Origin: Lineus longissimus
Taxonomy: Eukaryota > Nemertea > Pilidiophora > Heteronemertea > Lineidae
Reading direction: 5' to 3'
Length of the DNA: 64,000 nucleotides
Assembly: GCF_910592395.1 (NCBI RefSeq)
Contig: NC_088312.1
Coordinates: forward strand, 9,300,001-9,364,000
The notes below the pieces were generated by a model. The model made no database searches, was not told the origin of the DNA, and saw nothing but the letters and a program-made list of their open reading frames with translations. Below are positions 11,201-26,200 of the stretch, in pieces. Position 1 is the first letter of the stretch. Each line of letters starts with the position of its first letter. The translations under genes were made by a program, and so were the position numbers.

Positions 11201-14200
11201 TCCCCCTCAGTACCACTAATCCCCATCATATCCATTACAACAATGATCATGTTCACCGCTAGGCTGTCTGTTGAAGGAACAGTAAATAGTTCGAAGAACT
11301 TTCCACAGCCCACGAAAATGCACTTTTGTGGATTATCTGAATGGGGTGATATGCCCTTAAAATATCAGTTGTTGAACCCTTGTGATCAAACTTACGTAAT
11401 CATGAGTTCTGATTCATATCTGACAAGAGCATTCTTCTCATGGATCAAGTTGAACCACTCCTGCATCAAATCCTTCTCTGGCTTTGTAGATTCTGAAACA
11501 TTTTCAAAACAAAATGTCACACACAGTTTACACATGGAGGTATTTTGAAGCAAAAAAATGCAACACCTCTTCTATATCTTCTGTGTTCACTTCTAGTAGA
11601 CCGGATTACTGTAGCAAAAAGATGCAACTCCTCTTCTGTGTTCACTCCTAGTAGACCGGATTACTGTAGGTAAACCCATCTCACCTGGCCCCTCCCCACG
11701 CAATGCTTGTTCCACGATGACACCTCGTTCCTCCATCGTCTTCTGTTTGACTTCAATCTCCTCCAATTGTCGCTGAATCTCCTGTGCCATGCGTAATCTC
11801 TTCAACTGCCTCTGCCTCTGTTGGCGGCGCGCTGCCAACTGGGCTTTCTTGGCCTGGAAAAGGATATTTCAAACATTGACTGAGACACCAGGACAGGGAA
11901 TGTGAACTGGTTTCAGACCTATAAACCCTTTAGTTCCCGTAAAATGCATTGAAGTTAATTTTAAAACCTTGCATGATAATTCTTCAAGAAACTCTTTATA
12001 GCAGTGGAATTGTCACACCAAAGCTCCCACCACAATAATCAAAATCAAAGCATCATTTTTTTATAAAAAGACGGACAAAAAATAGTTGATCATGACAATT
12101 CTTACCGTATTCATCTTCTTGCCTTCCATCTCAACTTCTGAACCCAAGGTCTCCTCTGGAAATGGACGGTTACAAAGCATAAGTTTTTAACCAGAACCAA
12201 TTGCATGCATTTTCTCTGAAATTCTTTTCCACTCCTTGCAGCAAGACCACAAGGTGTAAATATCACCAAACATCTACATGCTACAATGTCATCAAAGTGT
12301 TCAAATAAAGACTGAGCCACAGTTGTGTCATTAAATGGAAAGCAGTGCTTGCGACAGGCAGAATCGCCACTCATCCAAAAGATCACTACTTACGTGAAGC
12401 AGATGTCATCGATGTCAAATTCTTCAGCGACTCTTCACCAAGCATGATTTCCTTCGCCCGGTCAACGAGGCATCCATCACTCTCCGCATCTCGTATGAGT
12501 TGTTTACGCTTCTCCTTCTTCTCCTTGGACCGTGGTGTCTTCAAACGTATTTTCGGAGTCGTATTGGGACTTTTCCCATGTTCCTTCTTCTTTTCTTTCT
12601 TAGGACTCTTCGAGTCGGGATTTTTTGGCGATGTTTTGAACAAATTAAGTAACGATTTTCTACGTTCTTTTTTGGCAGCCTTTTCTTCAAGAGAGTCATT
12701 ACTTTTCTTTCGTTCTACACCACCAACAGCACCTAATTCATCTTCTGACACTTTCGGCGTCTTTTTCTTATCTTTTTTCCCAAAGTCTTTGAATTTTTTG
12801 AAGGTTTTACTGTCCGAAGTAGATGCAGAAGGAGTACCAACCCTGCTGTCTGCATCTGAGGGGGAGGATACTCCTTCTTGAGATTTTAAACGCTCCAAAG
12901 TATTATGCGGGGTAGTTTTCGCAGGAACATCCGGTGTTGATGTCACAGGGGAGTTTACAGCATCAGTTTTTGCTTTTTCTGGCGACATCGCGTTTAAGTC
13001 TGAATCATCATCAAACTCGGCAAGAAAACTATTCCTATTTTGTTGTGTCTTGATCCTAAAGGCTGGCGAGCGCCGTGGTGTTTTCCGCAAAAATCCATCA
13101 CTACCAGTGTCCTTTGCACTATCATCTGATGTGCTACTATATTTCGATGCCCGCAGATCCAATGAAAATTCCTCATCGGAAGATTTGACCGAGCGTCGCA
13201 TCATGTCAGCTCGAACAAAATTCCCAGTTGGCGGCAATTTTTCACTCGGTGATGCAATATCCAATGGTGACCTTGTTCTTCGCTCATGTTGTTCATCTCT
13301 GGCAGTGTTTGGTGTCATAACTAGAGACATGGGTCGTTTTGTGACTTTCGCTTCAGAAGGCTCAGGTTGTTTTGCCTCTGCACCAATGGACGGTTTATCT
13401 GTCACAAAAGCAGAGTCTTCTTTGGTGGGAGAGGCTGGCCCTGCTCCCGGCCACCTCAACTGTGGTCGTTCTACGGAGGGTGACCTTACAAGCCCCAGCG
13501 AGGTTGATCTTTCTTTTGAAGTGGATCTTTCCCTGGGTGCAGGCCATCTGTCTTCAACATTTTCAACAAGAGACATTTTTTCTTTCGTTGGAGAGATAGA
13601 TGAGGGCCGCGAACTTTCAGAATCGGACTGAGATTGTGATGAACTACGATTAGACTTCCTTGGTGTGAATTCACTATTTACGCCCAACTCTGCGTCAGAT
13701 TTCTTTCGGGCTCTCTCCCTAGCCCTTTCTCGTATTCTCTCCCGTTCCAATTCCTTCTGCCTCCTCAGCTCATCAGCAGAGAAATCACCATCCTTCTTAG
13801 AAAGAGGTGGAAGCGGGGGTTTCATGAGTGCATCCCCTGCATCAGAAGGAACGGTACCATCCCGTGTTGGACTGGAAAGATTTGGCAGAACCTTTTTGGC
13901 GGGTGTCTGACTATCCTCTGGCTTCTGCTTGACAGATGTCATAGGAGTGAAGAAGTTATCTGCTGGTTTGGCTAAATTTCTTGGCGTCTGGTTCACATTT
14001 CCTGCATGAGCAGATATCTTCAAACGGCCCTTTTCCACTTCAAACTGCCCACTATCTGGGTACTTATTATCCGTTTCAACATCTTTTTCCAAGAGATTTT
14101 TATCCACTGAAATTCTAGTTTTTGGTCTGGCAGTAGCATTGGATCCACCACCTACACCCCCGAAGAGTATTTTCAAAGCGTCAGACACATTACTTGCCTC

Positions 14201-17200
14201 GGATTCACGCTTTCTCTCTAAAGTCCCCCTGAGTGTGTAATCTTTCATTACAACAGGTTTGTTGTCTCTGGACTGACCAAGTTTTGGCGAAGTCTCTACA
14301 CTATCTTTTCTGGCTTTACGATACGCTGCCAAACACGGCGTCATATACTTATCAATATCACTTTGACGTTTCTTTTCTGAAGACGGAGAGCCCGATGATT
14401 CTGGCGGAGTGGCATACACACTATCATTCGTAGTGTTTGAACTCTTGGGAGTTGCGTAGCTCTGCGTAGATTCCCTCTTAGACAATTCCTCATCAAAAAC
14501 TAGAGTCTTTCTAATATCATTACAACTTGCGGATTTCTTCATATCGACAACATAAACTGCCGGCGATGGCTTGGCCACTGAGTCAACAAAGTCAGCTCCC
14601 AAGTTCCCATTTCTCTCAGGTAACTTGTCATCAAGTTCAGAGTGTCCTTGTGTTTCTGGACCAAGTTCCTTTTCGCTCTTTCCACTATCCTGTTTCATAT
14701 CCACAATGTAAACACCCGGAGAAGGTTCAACAATAGGTTTGGAAATTTCAGCTGTGGGAGACTTCACCTCTTGGTGATCTAAAGCCTCGAAATTTGAATC
14801 AAATTTACTAGGTTCTAATTCAACAGCTTGTGCTTTCAGTTCATATTCACGGTCCTCTTTGTCAAGAACCTCTACAATGTCTGCGATATCAATTCGACGA
14901 TTGCCAAACTCCCCCGAATCTAACGTAGAATCATCATATTCTACGCTACTCTGGTTCTGAATCAAAATTGAAATATCATCATCGACCCCCATCCCCATCC
15001 CCGACTCTTGACTTCCACCCGTTTCCTTCAGATCAACAACAGACGACCCTGGAGTCGAAACTGTGAAACTAGAATCAGAATTCCTCTTAGCCTTATTATG
15101 CTTCTTTCTTTCACGAGTCGTGACAAACATTTCGTCCACATTGATGATAGTCTGCGGTGGAATGCTGCCCAAGTTATTTTGATTATCACTCATAGCACCA
15201 CTTGTACTGAAGTCCGTTTTATCCGAGTTCAAGTTCATTTTCTGGGTCTCCTTCAAAATGGCAGACGTTACATCACATTCCATGGGCACAGTTACGGTTT
15301 CCTCATCCTCATCGTCGGTTGTTAAGGTTTCTGCGGCCGGAACCTCTGCAACATCCACAATCTTTTTATCGAAATCTTCAATCAGTTCATCAAACTTTCC
15401 CATCAGTTCAACTTTGTCTGCTTCGGTTTCCAAACCACAAACACCAGTGTCATCTGCTGGTGTTTCCACAACAACAAACCCAATATCGTCTGCTTCTGCA
15501 TTCCAAGCACAAAACCCTGTATCGCCTGCTTCAGTTTCCATTGGTTCCGCTTGAGTATCAGAACCTTTCTCTTCCAATTCCAACAAATTCTCTTTTGACT
15601 TTGTTTTTGATTTGATCCATTCAGTCACATCTTGCTCCATGGAATCCTCTCGCTCCAAAGAAACCGGCCGTTTCAAAATCTCCCTGTCTGTAGAAATCTC
15701 CCGTTCCGTAGAAATCTCCCTTTCAGTTTCTGTTGATTCATCAGCTTCAGAGCTCTCCTTCCCCGAGGAGACCGTCTGCTTTACCTGTTCCAGCACATCT
15801 GACCTTCCAAGGTCAGTGTCAAGGTCTTCTCTTCCAGAAGATTCCTCTCCACTTGCAACCCTGACCATGCCCTCTCTGTCAACATAATCAACACCATCTT
15901 CATCGGTTTCCTCACTCTCATCATCCTCATTATAATCATCCTCCTCCTCACTTTCTTCATCCTCCTCATCTGTCTGTTTCTTTTCCCCATCACCAGGTGG
16001 CAGCACAGTCTCATCTTTGTTGTCTGCTTCACCGAGATCCACATCAACAATTTCAACTGCACTGTCAGGTGTTTCCTCCACCTGCAAAGACAAAGAAGGC
16101 CACATAAGTTTTAAACCGTGGACAATGAACTTTGAACAAAATTCAAAGAACTGGAAGGAATACCGAAATGGCAGTTCAATATAATTTCCAGCAAAGTTGA
16201 ATCATCCAATCTTAATTAAAAGAAGATTTTCTTAGAGTAATTGAGGGTGATTCTCCACAGCAGTCCCTTCTCATCAAGTTAGACTGCTGATAACTATTTT
16301 ACTGAAGACTTCTACAATTCAGTAGGTTACAGACCACCATGAACACCAAGATAGGGATAAGGTACTCAGACAAACAGAACTATAAGTTACCTTTTCCGTT
16401 GGCTCCTCTTTTGGTTCCTCTGGCTTGGGCTCCTCTTTCGCTAGCCCTGTCCTGCGGAAGAACGACCAAGGATCAATCCTTACGGGTTCCGACGTCTGAC
16501 CAAAGAAGTTCGACTTAGCCTTGGAGGTAGGGGTGGTCTCTTTCTGTGGTGGTGCCGGTGGTTTTAAGGTCTCTTTTGATTCTGGCCTCTTTTGAGATAT
16601 TTCTGCCTTTGTTTTGTCGTCTGCTTTAATGTCTTCATCTTCATCATCTTCCTCTTCCTCTTCTTCTTCCTCTTCTTCTTCCTCTTCTTCTTCTTCGTCC
16701 TCGTAATCTTCAGAGTCATAATCTAAAATCGGAGCAAATCCAGATAAAAATTCAGCAAAATCTCTTCATAAAGTAAGCTTGCCGATTTGAACAAGTTGAT
16801 TTTTTAAGGGCTTACAACATGTATAAGCATCCTGACAATCACTCGTTTGTACAACAGAGCCAAAGAGTTCTACAGAAACGAGGCCTCTTAGGGACAAGGG
16901 TGAGGGGGCTGACAACTAAGAAAACAAACTTCCCTGCATTACTAGATTTAAAGACACAGCATCTATTACTAATTTACAGGCTGACACAGGTTTGACATTC
17001 ACTGAATTCTAAAACTTTTACTAAATGAAGAAATATCAATGTCTTCTGCTTAACATAACGACTACCGACTCACCAATATCTTCACTCTCAGTTCCGTCAT
17101 CATCACTCTCCACTGGCTTTTTCTTCTTGAGACTGTTGTATGCCTCCTCCCATGTCTCAGGGTACTCCTCCTCATCGAGGCTAGAGATGTTGATGTCGTC

Positions 17201-20200
17201 ATCCTCCTCGCTGCTACTGCAAGATCAAAATGAAAACAATGAAACATCTTCAAGTCTCCTTTACTTTTCAATATAACATTAGCAGTTTGGAACTGTCAAT
17301 GTCTTATGATAATAGAAGAAGCAAGCACACAAATCATTCTATCATTACTTACAACCTGGCCGGTCCGAACCAGTTGATTTTTTAAGGACCATTTGACCAA
17401 GTTAAATAATGCTCGGTACCTGATTACTGTGCTGAATTCATGAGACACTAACTGACTTGGCTTCATCGTCAAGTCATATTTTCAGCAAATTCCATGAACA
17501 GAAGATGTAGCTATCCCTTAGAATTGTGTAGTATCCTTAGACTGGGGATAGTAGAGAAAACACCACACACAACAAATAAAATGGTAGACAGGAGTTGATA
17601 TATAATATCTAAAATTTACATAGACAACTTAATAATACACTCAAATGTGTCATTTACTATTGCTAGTGGTACAGGTACTTGATGTCTATCAATAGAATGG
17701 TGACCCAAGCCATTTGTCAAGGCAAAAGGGAAAATCCGGGAGGTACGCGTAGGGTGTGCAAGCTGAACGCATAAGAACCATCCTTTAAAGGGAGAGCATA
17801 GGCATTGACAGACCATGTTGTAGGCCAGCTTTTGAAAACGCCAGATTTCAACATGTGCAGCAAACTGAACCCTATTGGTGAGCTTGACAGCCATAAAACA
17901 AATCAATCAACAAAATTAAACATAAAACATAATAATATAAGACCAGGATAGCATTTACAAAGCATGACGGCTGATATTACAGCTAGTACAACAGCTAAGC
18001 CTACCCAATGAAAGCAATGATCTCACTCTCTGACAGGTCAGAGACATCGCTAGCCCTGTAAGACAACAGGTTAGTTTGTTTAGTACGGAAAGTCAGAAGT
18101 GAAATTGGATGATTTTTGGGAGTAAAACCTTAAAATAAGAACAATTTGGGGAAATATCTTTGGTCAACAGCCTTAAAAGTAGTAGTTTTGTCACCATCAG
18201 ATGTACAGTTTGTAGTTATGCATTTCCTTCCACAGTTGAATAGAAATGCAGATATTTTAGAAAGTTAGAAATACATTGCAAATTCACATTCAGGAAATAA
18301 ACAGAATAAGACACAGTGGCAACTGACATGTTCTGTTAGTTTCTGTCTTGTGAAGTGAAAAGGCTACTTACTCTCCCTCTGAGCTTTCCTCATCACTGCC
18401 CCCGATGCTGTGACCTCGAGACGAAAGTGTGTCACGCAGACTGTCTGCCACTTCAATCTCTTCAAAGTCCTCCTGATCAAGGCTGTTCTCAAACTCAACT
18501 CTCTCAGGCGTGCATGGTATGAACGATGGTGAAACAAAGCCATCTGAAAGATAGGAACACAGTCAGGGTCAGGTTTGTTACATGTAATTAACTTGATAAC
18601 TACCCTCAACTGCATTTGGAAAGGTGTTGCGTAAATCCTTATCAAGTCACTGCTGCCTTGTCCAGTTAAAGGGCGATGTCATTTTGGTCAAAACAACAGA
18701 GGCTGTGGTGTCAAGCGACGACAACAATGCATACACAAATATTTCAACCAGTTGAGGATATTAGTCACAGCAAGGAAACAGCCAACGAAATGAAACTTCT
18801 GCTCTTACCAATGGTATCCTTTGGTGCACTGATCCTGCCTTCTGGTCTGAATGGAGGGAACGCCGCATGACAGACTGGAGGCTTTGGTGCCATCGTCGCG
18901 ATCTTGGCCTTGACCTCCTCCAGGTTCTTTCGTCTATCCTCAGCAGTCATCCTCTTGCGCGGTGAAGGCTTCTTGAGACCAAGATGTTGAAAACAATAGA
19001 ATTTCCCTGAAGACAAAAAAGCAGTTGATTTGAAAAACATCAGTCACAACTTGATATGGCATTTGACTCCAAACTCAAGAGGTATCAGTGGTCTATGCAC
19101 CAGGTCATAACCAACACTTATGACAACAGATCATGCTTGCATCCCTGTGCATTTAAACACGGCCTCTTACTCTCTCAGCATCAAATATGTTCATTGAAGA
19201 AGACTATCCATACCTTCATCATCTTCATTCCTTTTAAACCCGTAGTTCCCGAGGCGTAGAACCGTATTGCAGTAATCACAACGTAGACAGCCGCGGTGGA
19301 AGAAGTAGCCCTCGGCACTAATCTTCTCCATGACGTAAACACGCTTCTGGCAGAAGTAACACACATCACTGTTGACAGTTTTCGAGTCGAAGTTGAGCAG
19401 GGTACTGACCAGGCCACCCGCACCCTAGAATACAATGAAGAAGTAGCATTATTACTTTTATCAGGGATGTTCTGTTGAATATCATTGTGGTGGTCAAGTT
19501 CAAGTGTCTTCTTCAAACAACTATTTCAGGACTTTCCAGTGAACTTTTCAGTTTTGATCTCCCAAGTCCAATAGCGATGTCTATCTTACATGACCATTTG
19601 CTGGAAAGCTCTAGATCACAACATTTTGACATTACTGTTTGCATCCCAATTAAGTATATTCTTGAAATTGTGGACACAGTCTAAAATTTTCTCCAAAAAT
19701 ACCCACAAGTCACAGTAACTTACTGGAATCGCCTTCTTTTGTTGTTGTTTGAGTGGTGGTCTCTCCTTCTCCTTGTCTTCCGCACCAAACAGTTGCTGGG
19801 CAAGGTTACTAATGTTGGCAGTCGGGGCCAAGCCTTTACGGTACGACTGTATTTGGATGATTTCGTCTGGATTCAGCTCAATATCTTCTTGTTTTGGGGG
19901 CAAGAATAGCTTGTCCCTCATGTCGTTTACAAAGAAATTGCCTGAAAATAAAGTTAACAGACGATAAAGTCGAGCTTAGCCAAAGGTTGGTCATTTGACG
20001 CAGTCTTAATTCTGCGTTTGCAACCAAAATTGAATGGTTAATGAATTAGAGTTGTCATGTCAGCTGGTTTAATGTTCTCGTCTGCCTCCCAAATTGTGAA
20101 AATAAAACACTCGCCTACACTACCCAGTTTACAGTAAATGTTACGAAAGCTACATCTCATTGGCTGTACCTTGTTTTGATTCAGGAAGCTCTACTTTTCT

Positions 20201-23200
20201 GTATTCAGGTGGGTTGATGAAGAGCCGTTCGGCCAGGTCGCTCACTTTATTCTGCCCTCTCACTCCAGGTGCCATATTACCAGGGATGACCTCCAGCTGT
20301 CTCTTGGCATCTGCCATTGTCTCATCAATGTCATGCAGTCCATCATCCTCCTACAACAAAGCAAAGTTATTAAAGGCAAAGCTCTGATGAAGGCGAGGGT
20401 CATGTTGCTAACACTTGAGAAAACCTAGTAGTAATGCACTGTTGCACAGCTGACATAATGACCTTGATCTTTTCTTCTTGATTTCTTTCTTCTTCGGTGG
20501 ACTTTGGCCTTTTACTGATACAGATTTCTCTAGAACATGAATGTTACTGCTGCTGAAAGGTTGACATTGGATGAGCTGTTTCAATTTCCCAGAACATTTA
20601 TTCAGATTACAGATTCCACTACTGTGATAGTGATGCGTGATTTGATAACTTTCTGCTGTTATGAGTTATACTTGAACAAATTGTAAATCAAGTAATGGAA
20701 ATTCTGTATTCTAGGTGCTGGTTTTTCTGTTATAGTAAGGATGGGAAGACGTCTACCGGAATGCGTAACCTGGTACCCCTGGCAGTACTTCCCACGCATT
20801 GACTGCTCATTACTACAGGTATGGGATACTGTCACCCAGGTTTTCAAGCAAGCCACCGACTTACCTTCGGGAGATCTCTGAAGCGTTTCCTACTCAACGC
20901 TCTGCTACCAAAGATGGGACTGAATGTCTCTGCATGGACATTCTCCTTGTCCTTCCTCTCCTAAACAGCGGGAATAGGTGCATTAGCAGTGGTGTATCTA
21001 CAACGGTTACTAACCGCAGGGTGAGGTGGAATTTTTAAGCACAAATAAAGCACGAACTAGTCAATAGATTTTTGAAATGATGATCAGTACCAGCATAAGA
21101 ACTACATGACAAGCAGCCCTCCACTTAACAAAATGATAATAACATCATCACTCTCAATGACCAAACCATTGGTTGAAAGGCAAAGGTACAGATTGGCGTA
21201 TCTAAGGAGAATAGGGAAGCAGGATGACCTAAAGATTGGAATAAAGGTTTCAGATTGACCACGACCTTGGAATTTTCATCTGAAGTAGGACTTTGGAAGG
21301 AGAGAGGGTTGACTGTGGAATGTGCAGAAAACGACATATTTGGATTAGAAATTTGCCTCAGAATGAACTTGAAATGAGAATCTCCATCCCTTCACTTTGT
21401 TTATTCAAATTAGATTTTGCTAAAAGTGCCACATACAAATAATACATGAATCACTACAACCAGAGTAATACCCCAAATCTCAAACACGCAGGTTTACCTT
21501 GCTTTTTCTGTGCATCTTATTGAGTTTGGACAGTAAATGTAACCTCTGGCTCGGTGTGCCGCGGCGTATTGAGGCAGCTTCTTCAGACGTCAGGGTATCA
21601 GGACTCTTGGCACCTGCAATTGATGGAAGGGTTATAGGAAGCTTTTACACCGCACTATCAAACTGAACCAGTCGGAGGAATCAGTTTGCAAAGACTGTTT
21701 CTGGCATAGGTCTCAACAGAGTCCACCACTATCAAAGAGCTCCTCATGCAGTCTGGTTAGAAATCTCGTTTACCACCAGACCAGGTTTGGGTCCACAAGT
21801 AAGTCCTTTGGTTGTAAGTAAGGTGTCCAAATCCATTCCGTTTTTGAGGCCATTAACTATGAAGAGCAAAAAATCAAGAAAAAAAGGCTCTTTACTTACT
21901 CAGCTTATCAGTCTTGAAACAATCAAATATTTGAGAGAGGTAAGACCACAGACCCAACTTGTCAGCTTTCAGGCTGTCTGCCATGTCGTGGGCTGTCATG
22001 ATCGGTGGGATGGCAAACTCTCTCTCGAATATATCAAATGCCTTCTGACAGACAGCTTTGTCATCGTCCTTGGGAAGATCATCAACATTCCTAGGAAAAG
22101 CAAAAAAACGACAAATAAGTGATGGGACAAGCTGACGGTCACAGTGACTGGAGACAAAAGTTCCAATGTTAATTGGCTAACTTGCTATATGACGACCCCC
22201 AACAGCTCATGTGCTACATCATCAACATTTGGCCCCATAACTGACGCAGTCCCAGCCCAAACTTACAGAAGTTCTGGCCTGAAGTGATGTATGAGAGCAC
22301 AGAATGCAAATCCACTCTTCCAAGATGCTGACAGGTCGCAGATCTTCACCAAGTCTTTGTAACCATCAAGCTGTTTCTGGAACCACTTTAGCATCCGGTC
22401 ATAATCACCCATGAAATCTGTTGAGAAAATAGTAAAGACAAATGTTACAAATTTGAGAAATTGGAGCTAGTGTTGCTTAATGTCACACAAATCCTTTGCA
22501 TTAGACTTCAAATTAAGGTTCTTGGCATATGAGTGCCCCTTGCCATGGGTTAAACATCTCACGGAGTCACCGGGGTGAGATTATTCCGAGACAGAAATTG
22601 CAGTGATGGACCTCACCATCCAAGCAAATGCTGAAGAAAACAACTCTAGAATGCCAGGAAAGCTGAAAATGTGATAACTTACCAATACTGTTTCGCCGGT
22701 TGGTTGGAATCGACACAATCTCATGCATGTAGGCAGCATCATCACAGTCAAATAAATACTGACACTGGTGTGGCTTGAAGAAGCCAGAGGAAAGATTAGG
22801 ATATCTGAAAAGAAAAAGGGGTTTTTAAAGAGGCAAGTAGCATAGAGGCTCAGACTAAAGGCAGGATCAAAAGCCAGGTAGGTCCGTTAAAGTTACAACT
22901 TTATTTCAAGTTGAGAGTAAATTAGTCACGCCACTGCCCAGTGCAACTACCTTACGGGATCTTCAAGGCAACACAGTTTGAACTTCCATTCAAATGGCTT
23001 AGAGAGCAAAAACAAGGTCAGTCACTGATGAACAACCAATTTCTAACCAACGACTTTGAGGTGGGTAAAAATTTGAATACAACTGAAAGAGTACCTCTTG
23101 CGGGGATCAATAGTGTACTGGTTAAAATCTTTGTTGAGTGATTCTGGGGTGGTTTGAGAGAGCATCTGGTATATACTCTCTCTTTCTGCTATCACTTCAA

Positions 23201-26200
23201 GCGGTGTCATTTCCCCTGAGGCGAACGATCGTATCATCCACGCAGCATCCATAGAACCTAGAAAGCCCCGGGCACAGCCAGATCCAGTAGGCCAGAAAGG
23301 CTGCAATAAAATAGCGTTTGCATTAGAAGGAGAGAAATTCTATAAAAGAGTGCCTTTTGATTAGTCTTAAGCGTTTCGATGGACACTCACAACCCTGATA
23401 ACCTGAATGATATTTACAGTTGGTTAAGTTATCTTGGGCCTGGTAGAGTCACCTTGAGCATCTAGTATCTAATCTTATTCGAAGGACAACTTGAGTGTTT
23501 TAAGTGGGTACATAGATTTCACCCAACAGAACACTTTCGATTATCGTGTTCAAAGTAGCACAGGCAGTTATAACAGAAACAGGGCTTTTGCATCGATCGA
23601 TCAAAGCGTGTGCCTGCATCATTTAACAACTTTCAATCTTACCTCAAGCAAGCTGTCACCGACCAAACCAACAAGGAGTTTATACCCTCGCCGTTGAATT
23701 ATGCGACAGGCGTTCTCGGCTTGAAATAACGATGTGAAATCAAACATAGCCACGTCTGCTTGTCCAAAATGGTTCTTGGCGTATTCTAGTACAGGGAGCT
23801 GACCATTGGTGGAGAAGTTGGCCGCCTCCTTGGCATAGCCAAGTAGCGCCTCCTGATTGACATTTTCACGTGAGAGTAGTCGGGCAACATCTTGGTAATC
23901 CTGCAGAAGAGCCATAATGTCAAAACAAATTCATGTTCAATACTTTACACCCTAAGTTTTTGGAATGAGCCTTTCTAATGCATTGACTAGAAGAGTCTAT
24001 ACAGGGCAACAGGGGTGAAAAGGCTAAAGAGAGTCAGGACACACCTTGGGCAGGGACACCCAAAACACTAACTGAATTATAACAGGATGCTGAATTATAA
24101 CAGGATGCCCAGGTTTAACAAATGTCTGACAAAACTATTCAAGAGGTTCTTTCAATAGTCAACAATTGGTGAGGCCAATCACAGTCCTATTTAACTATTT
24201 GTGTAAATGCATAGGGGTGATTTCCCGGAAAATATTATTATTTCCAATTCAGTTTACATTTTTCTGCAAAACAACCTCAGTAGTAAGGGGTTAAGTTTAT
24301 TGCTGACACTCAGGACAGTAATGTCACAACCAGTCACTGTATAAACTGTCACTGTATAAACTACTTATTCAAGGACACCAAAATATTTACATTTGGCGTG
24401 TAGTCACTATACACCCCACCATAAATGTTATCATGCTTTGCCTAGATAAAAAACTTGATCAGATTTTATGACCCAAACACCAAGAGTTTTGCTTTCACTT
24501 TTTCTCAAATAACACAAATCAGATCTTCTGTGTATGTGTGTGTGTGTGGGGAGGGGGAATCTCCAGCTATACTAAAGCACTCGATCTCAAACGCTGAGAA
24601 TCTGCACCAAATGCATTAGGTTTTTCTCACCCCAGAATGTCCATTTTTCATTTGCCTGCCTTGAATCTCTCCCCCAACATGGAAAAATAGATATGTGGCT
24701 TTACCTTTATCAAGACTCCTTTATGTAACAAGCTCTGTTTCTTGGCCGTCATAACAAAATAATGGGTTTCATCTTTATAGTAGACAATATTCTCAAGATC
24801 AATGCCTGTGTCGTCTTTCAGGTCTTTGAAGAATTTCTGATTGAAGATGAAGGCCACTCCGCTGATTTCCTCGACCCTGGCCTCCTCCTGTGTGTGCCAG
24901 TTGATGAAGTTCGCGGTAATACCAATGGCAAGTTTTCCACGGAATTCCTTCCGCTTGAAGCCTAAAATGACATTTGATACACAGAATGAATCAAGAAGAG
25001 AATGATATCTTCTTTTGTTTGTGTTTAAAAACTTCTAGGTACACGAAGTTTCGCCTAAACAAGCATAAGATATATTGAACTCAGTTCTCCCTTAGGCTTT
25101 TGATACAGAGATTATCAACGATACATTTTTTAGTTGATTTCATCAACGTAAGAGGCCAAGGGTCCAAGAACCAGAGCCAAGGTCACTTCTTTTTCCTGTT
25201 GCTAGGTAAATATCACAGATTATTTCTTTTTTGACATATTTACGAATATGCCCACACATTGTTGACAGCTGCAGGGCTGTTGCAGAAATTACAGATGTTT
25301 GTTTTACAGTCATCAATTCTCATCCACACACATCCTGTACTGATTACTGTACTGGGTAATAGGTCAAAAGTGGAGGAAATTAGACCAAAAAAGTTCCAAC
25401 CAGTCAATCTCAACGTATTCCTCCTTCTTTCGAAAAGAATTACATGTTTTTTTTGTAACCTCATACACTGAGACCAAGATAGACTACAACGTACCATCCA
25501 ATGTGTTCCTCTTCCCATCAGCGCCGAGGAGGACATCAAATTCATACTCGGATACTGGGTGATCTTTAGGACTCGTGGCAACTCTCCAACCAACTTCTGA
25601 AACAAGATGACAATTTTATCAATGACAGTATAAATGTCGCAGGACATATTATTCTTGCCATGAGTGTGAGCATCGCCTCAATTTCATTGGAAATAACTTT
25701 ATGTGGTGATACCTACAATGTTGTGCTATTTTGTCCACTGAAGTCAAAGAATTAAGAATCAAAGAACACGGAAATGACAGAGAGTAAATGTAAAGTTCCA
25801 AAAGCTCTGATGATTTTTGAGCTAAATCTCATGAACACTTCAAAATAATTACGTAAGTAGGCTATATCATGAAGAGGTCAAGTACACCATTGACACAATT
25901 AACACTATAAGTACATCGCAACTTGAGACAAAAGAATTCTGACTTCTAGAGATTCATCTGTACTAAATTGGCAGAAATAATTTGATTCGTTTACGAAATT
26001 GTCGGAAAATATGATCTGTCGAGTTTGTGTTTCATTAACTTTCACCATTGTGCTTTGCTCAATTGGCCAATTACCAGGTCAGGTTGAAGACACACATCGC
26101 AAATGCTAATGGCTTGAACAAGCCAGTGATGTGTCAGTATATTACTTGGAAGCCAATTCGCATTACATATTGTATTCTGTTGGAAGGCGTTATTTGGCTA

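Larger units (their letters stand above)
5203..11853 (-). other. MICAL: MICAL exons 23-27: bMERB (DUF3585) domain
   Basis: Residues about 2443-2631 form the bivalent MICAL/EHBP Rab-binding coiled coil: [98 protein letters not shown]. In vertebrate MICALs it binds Rab8/10/13/35-type GTPases and can autoinhibit the enzyme. Exons 25 and 26 are separated by a 5.1-kb intron that contains an extra candidate exon (10147-10226). Human-like order is obtained by direct joining of exon 25 to exon 26 ([12 protein letters not shown]). Confidence 0.93.

Noticed and set aside
12345-15887. Long plus-strand open frames (up to 193 codons) opposite the MICAL giant exon
   Set aside because: They are antisense shadows of a Glu/Ser-rich coding exon; their Ser/Leu-rich translations have no domain and no splice logic.
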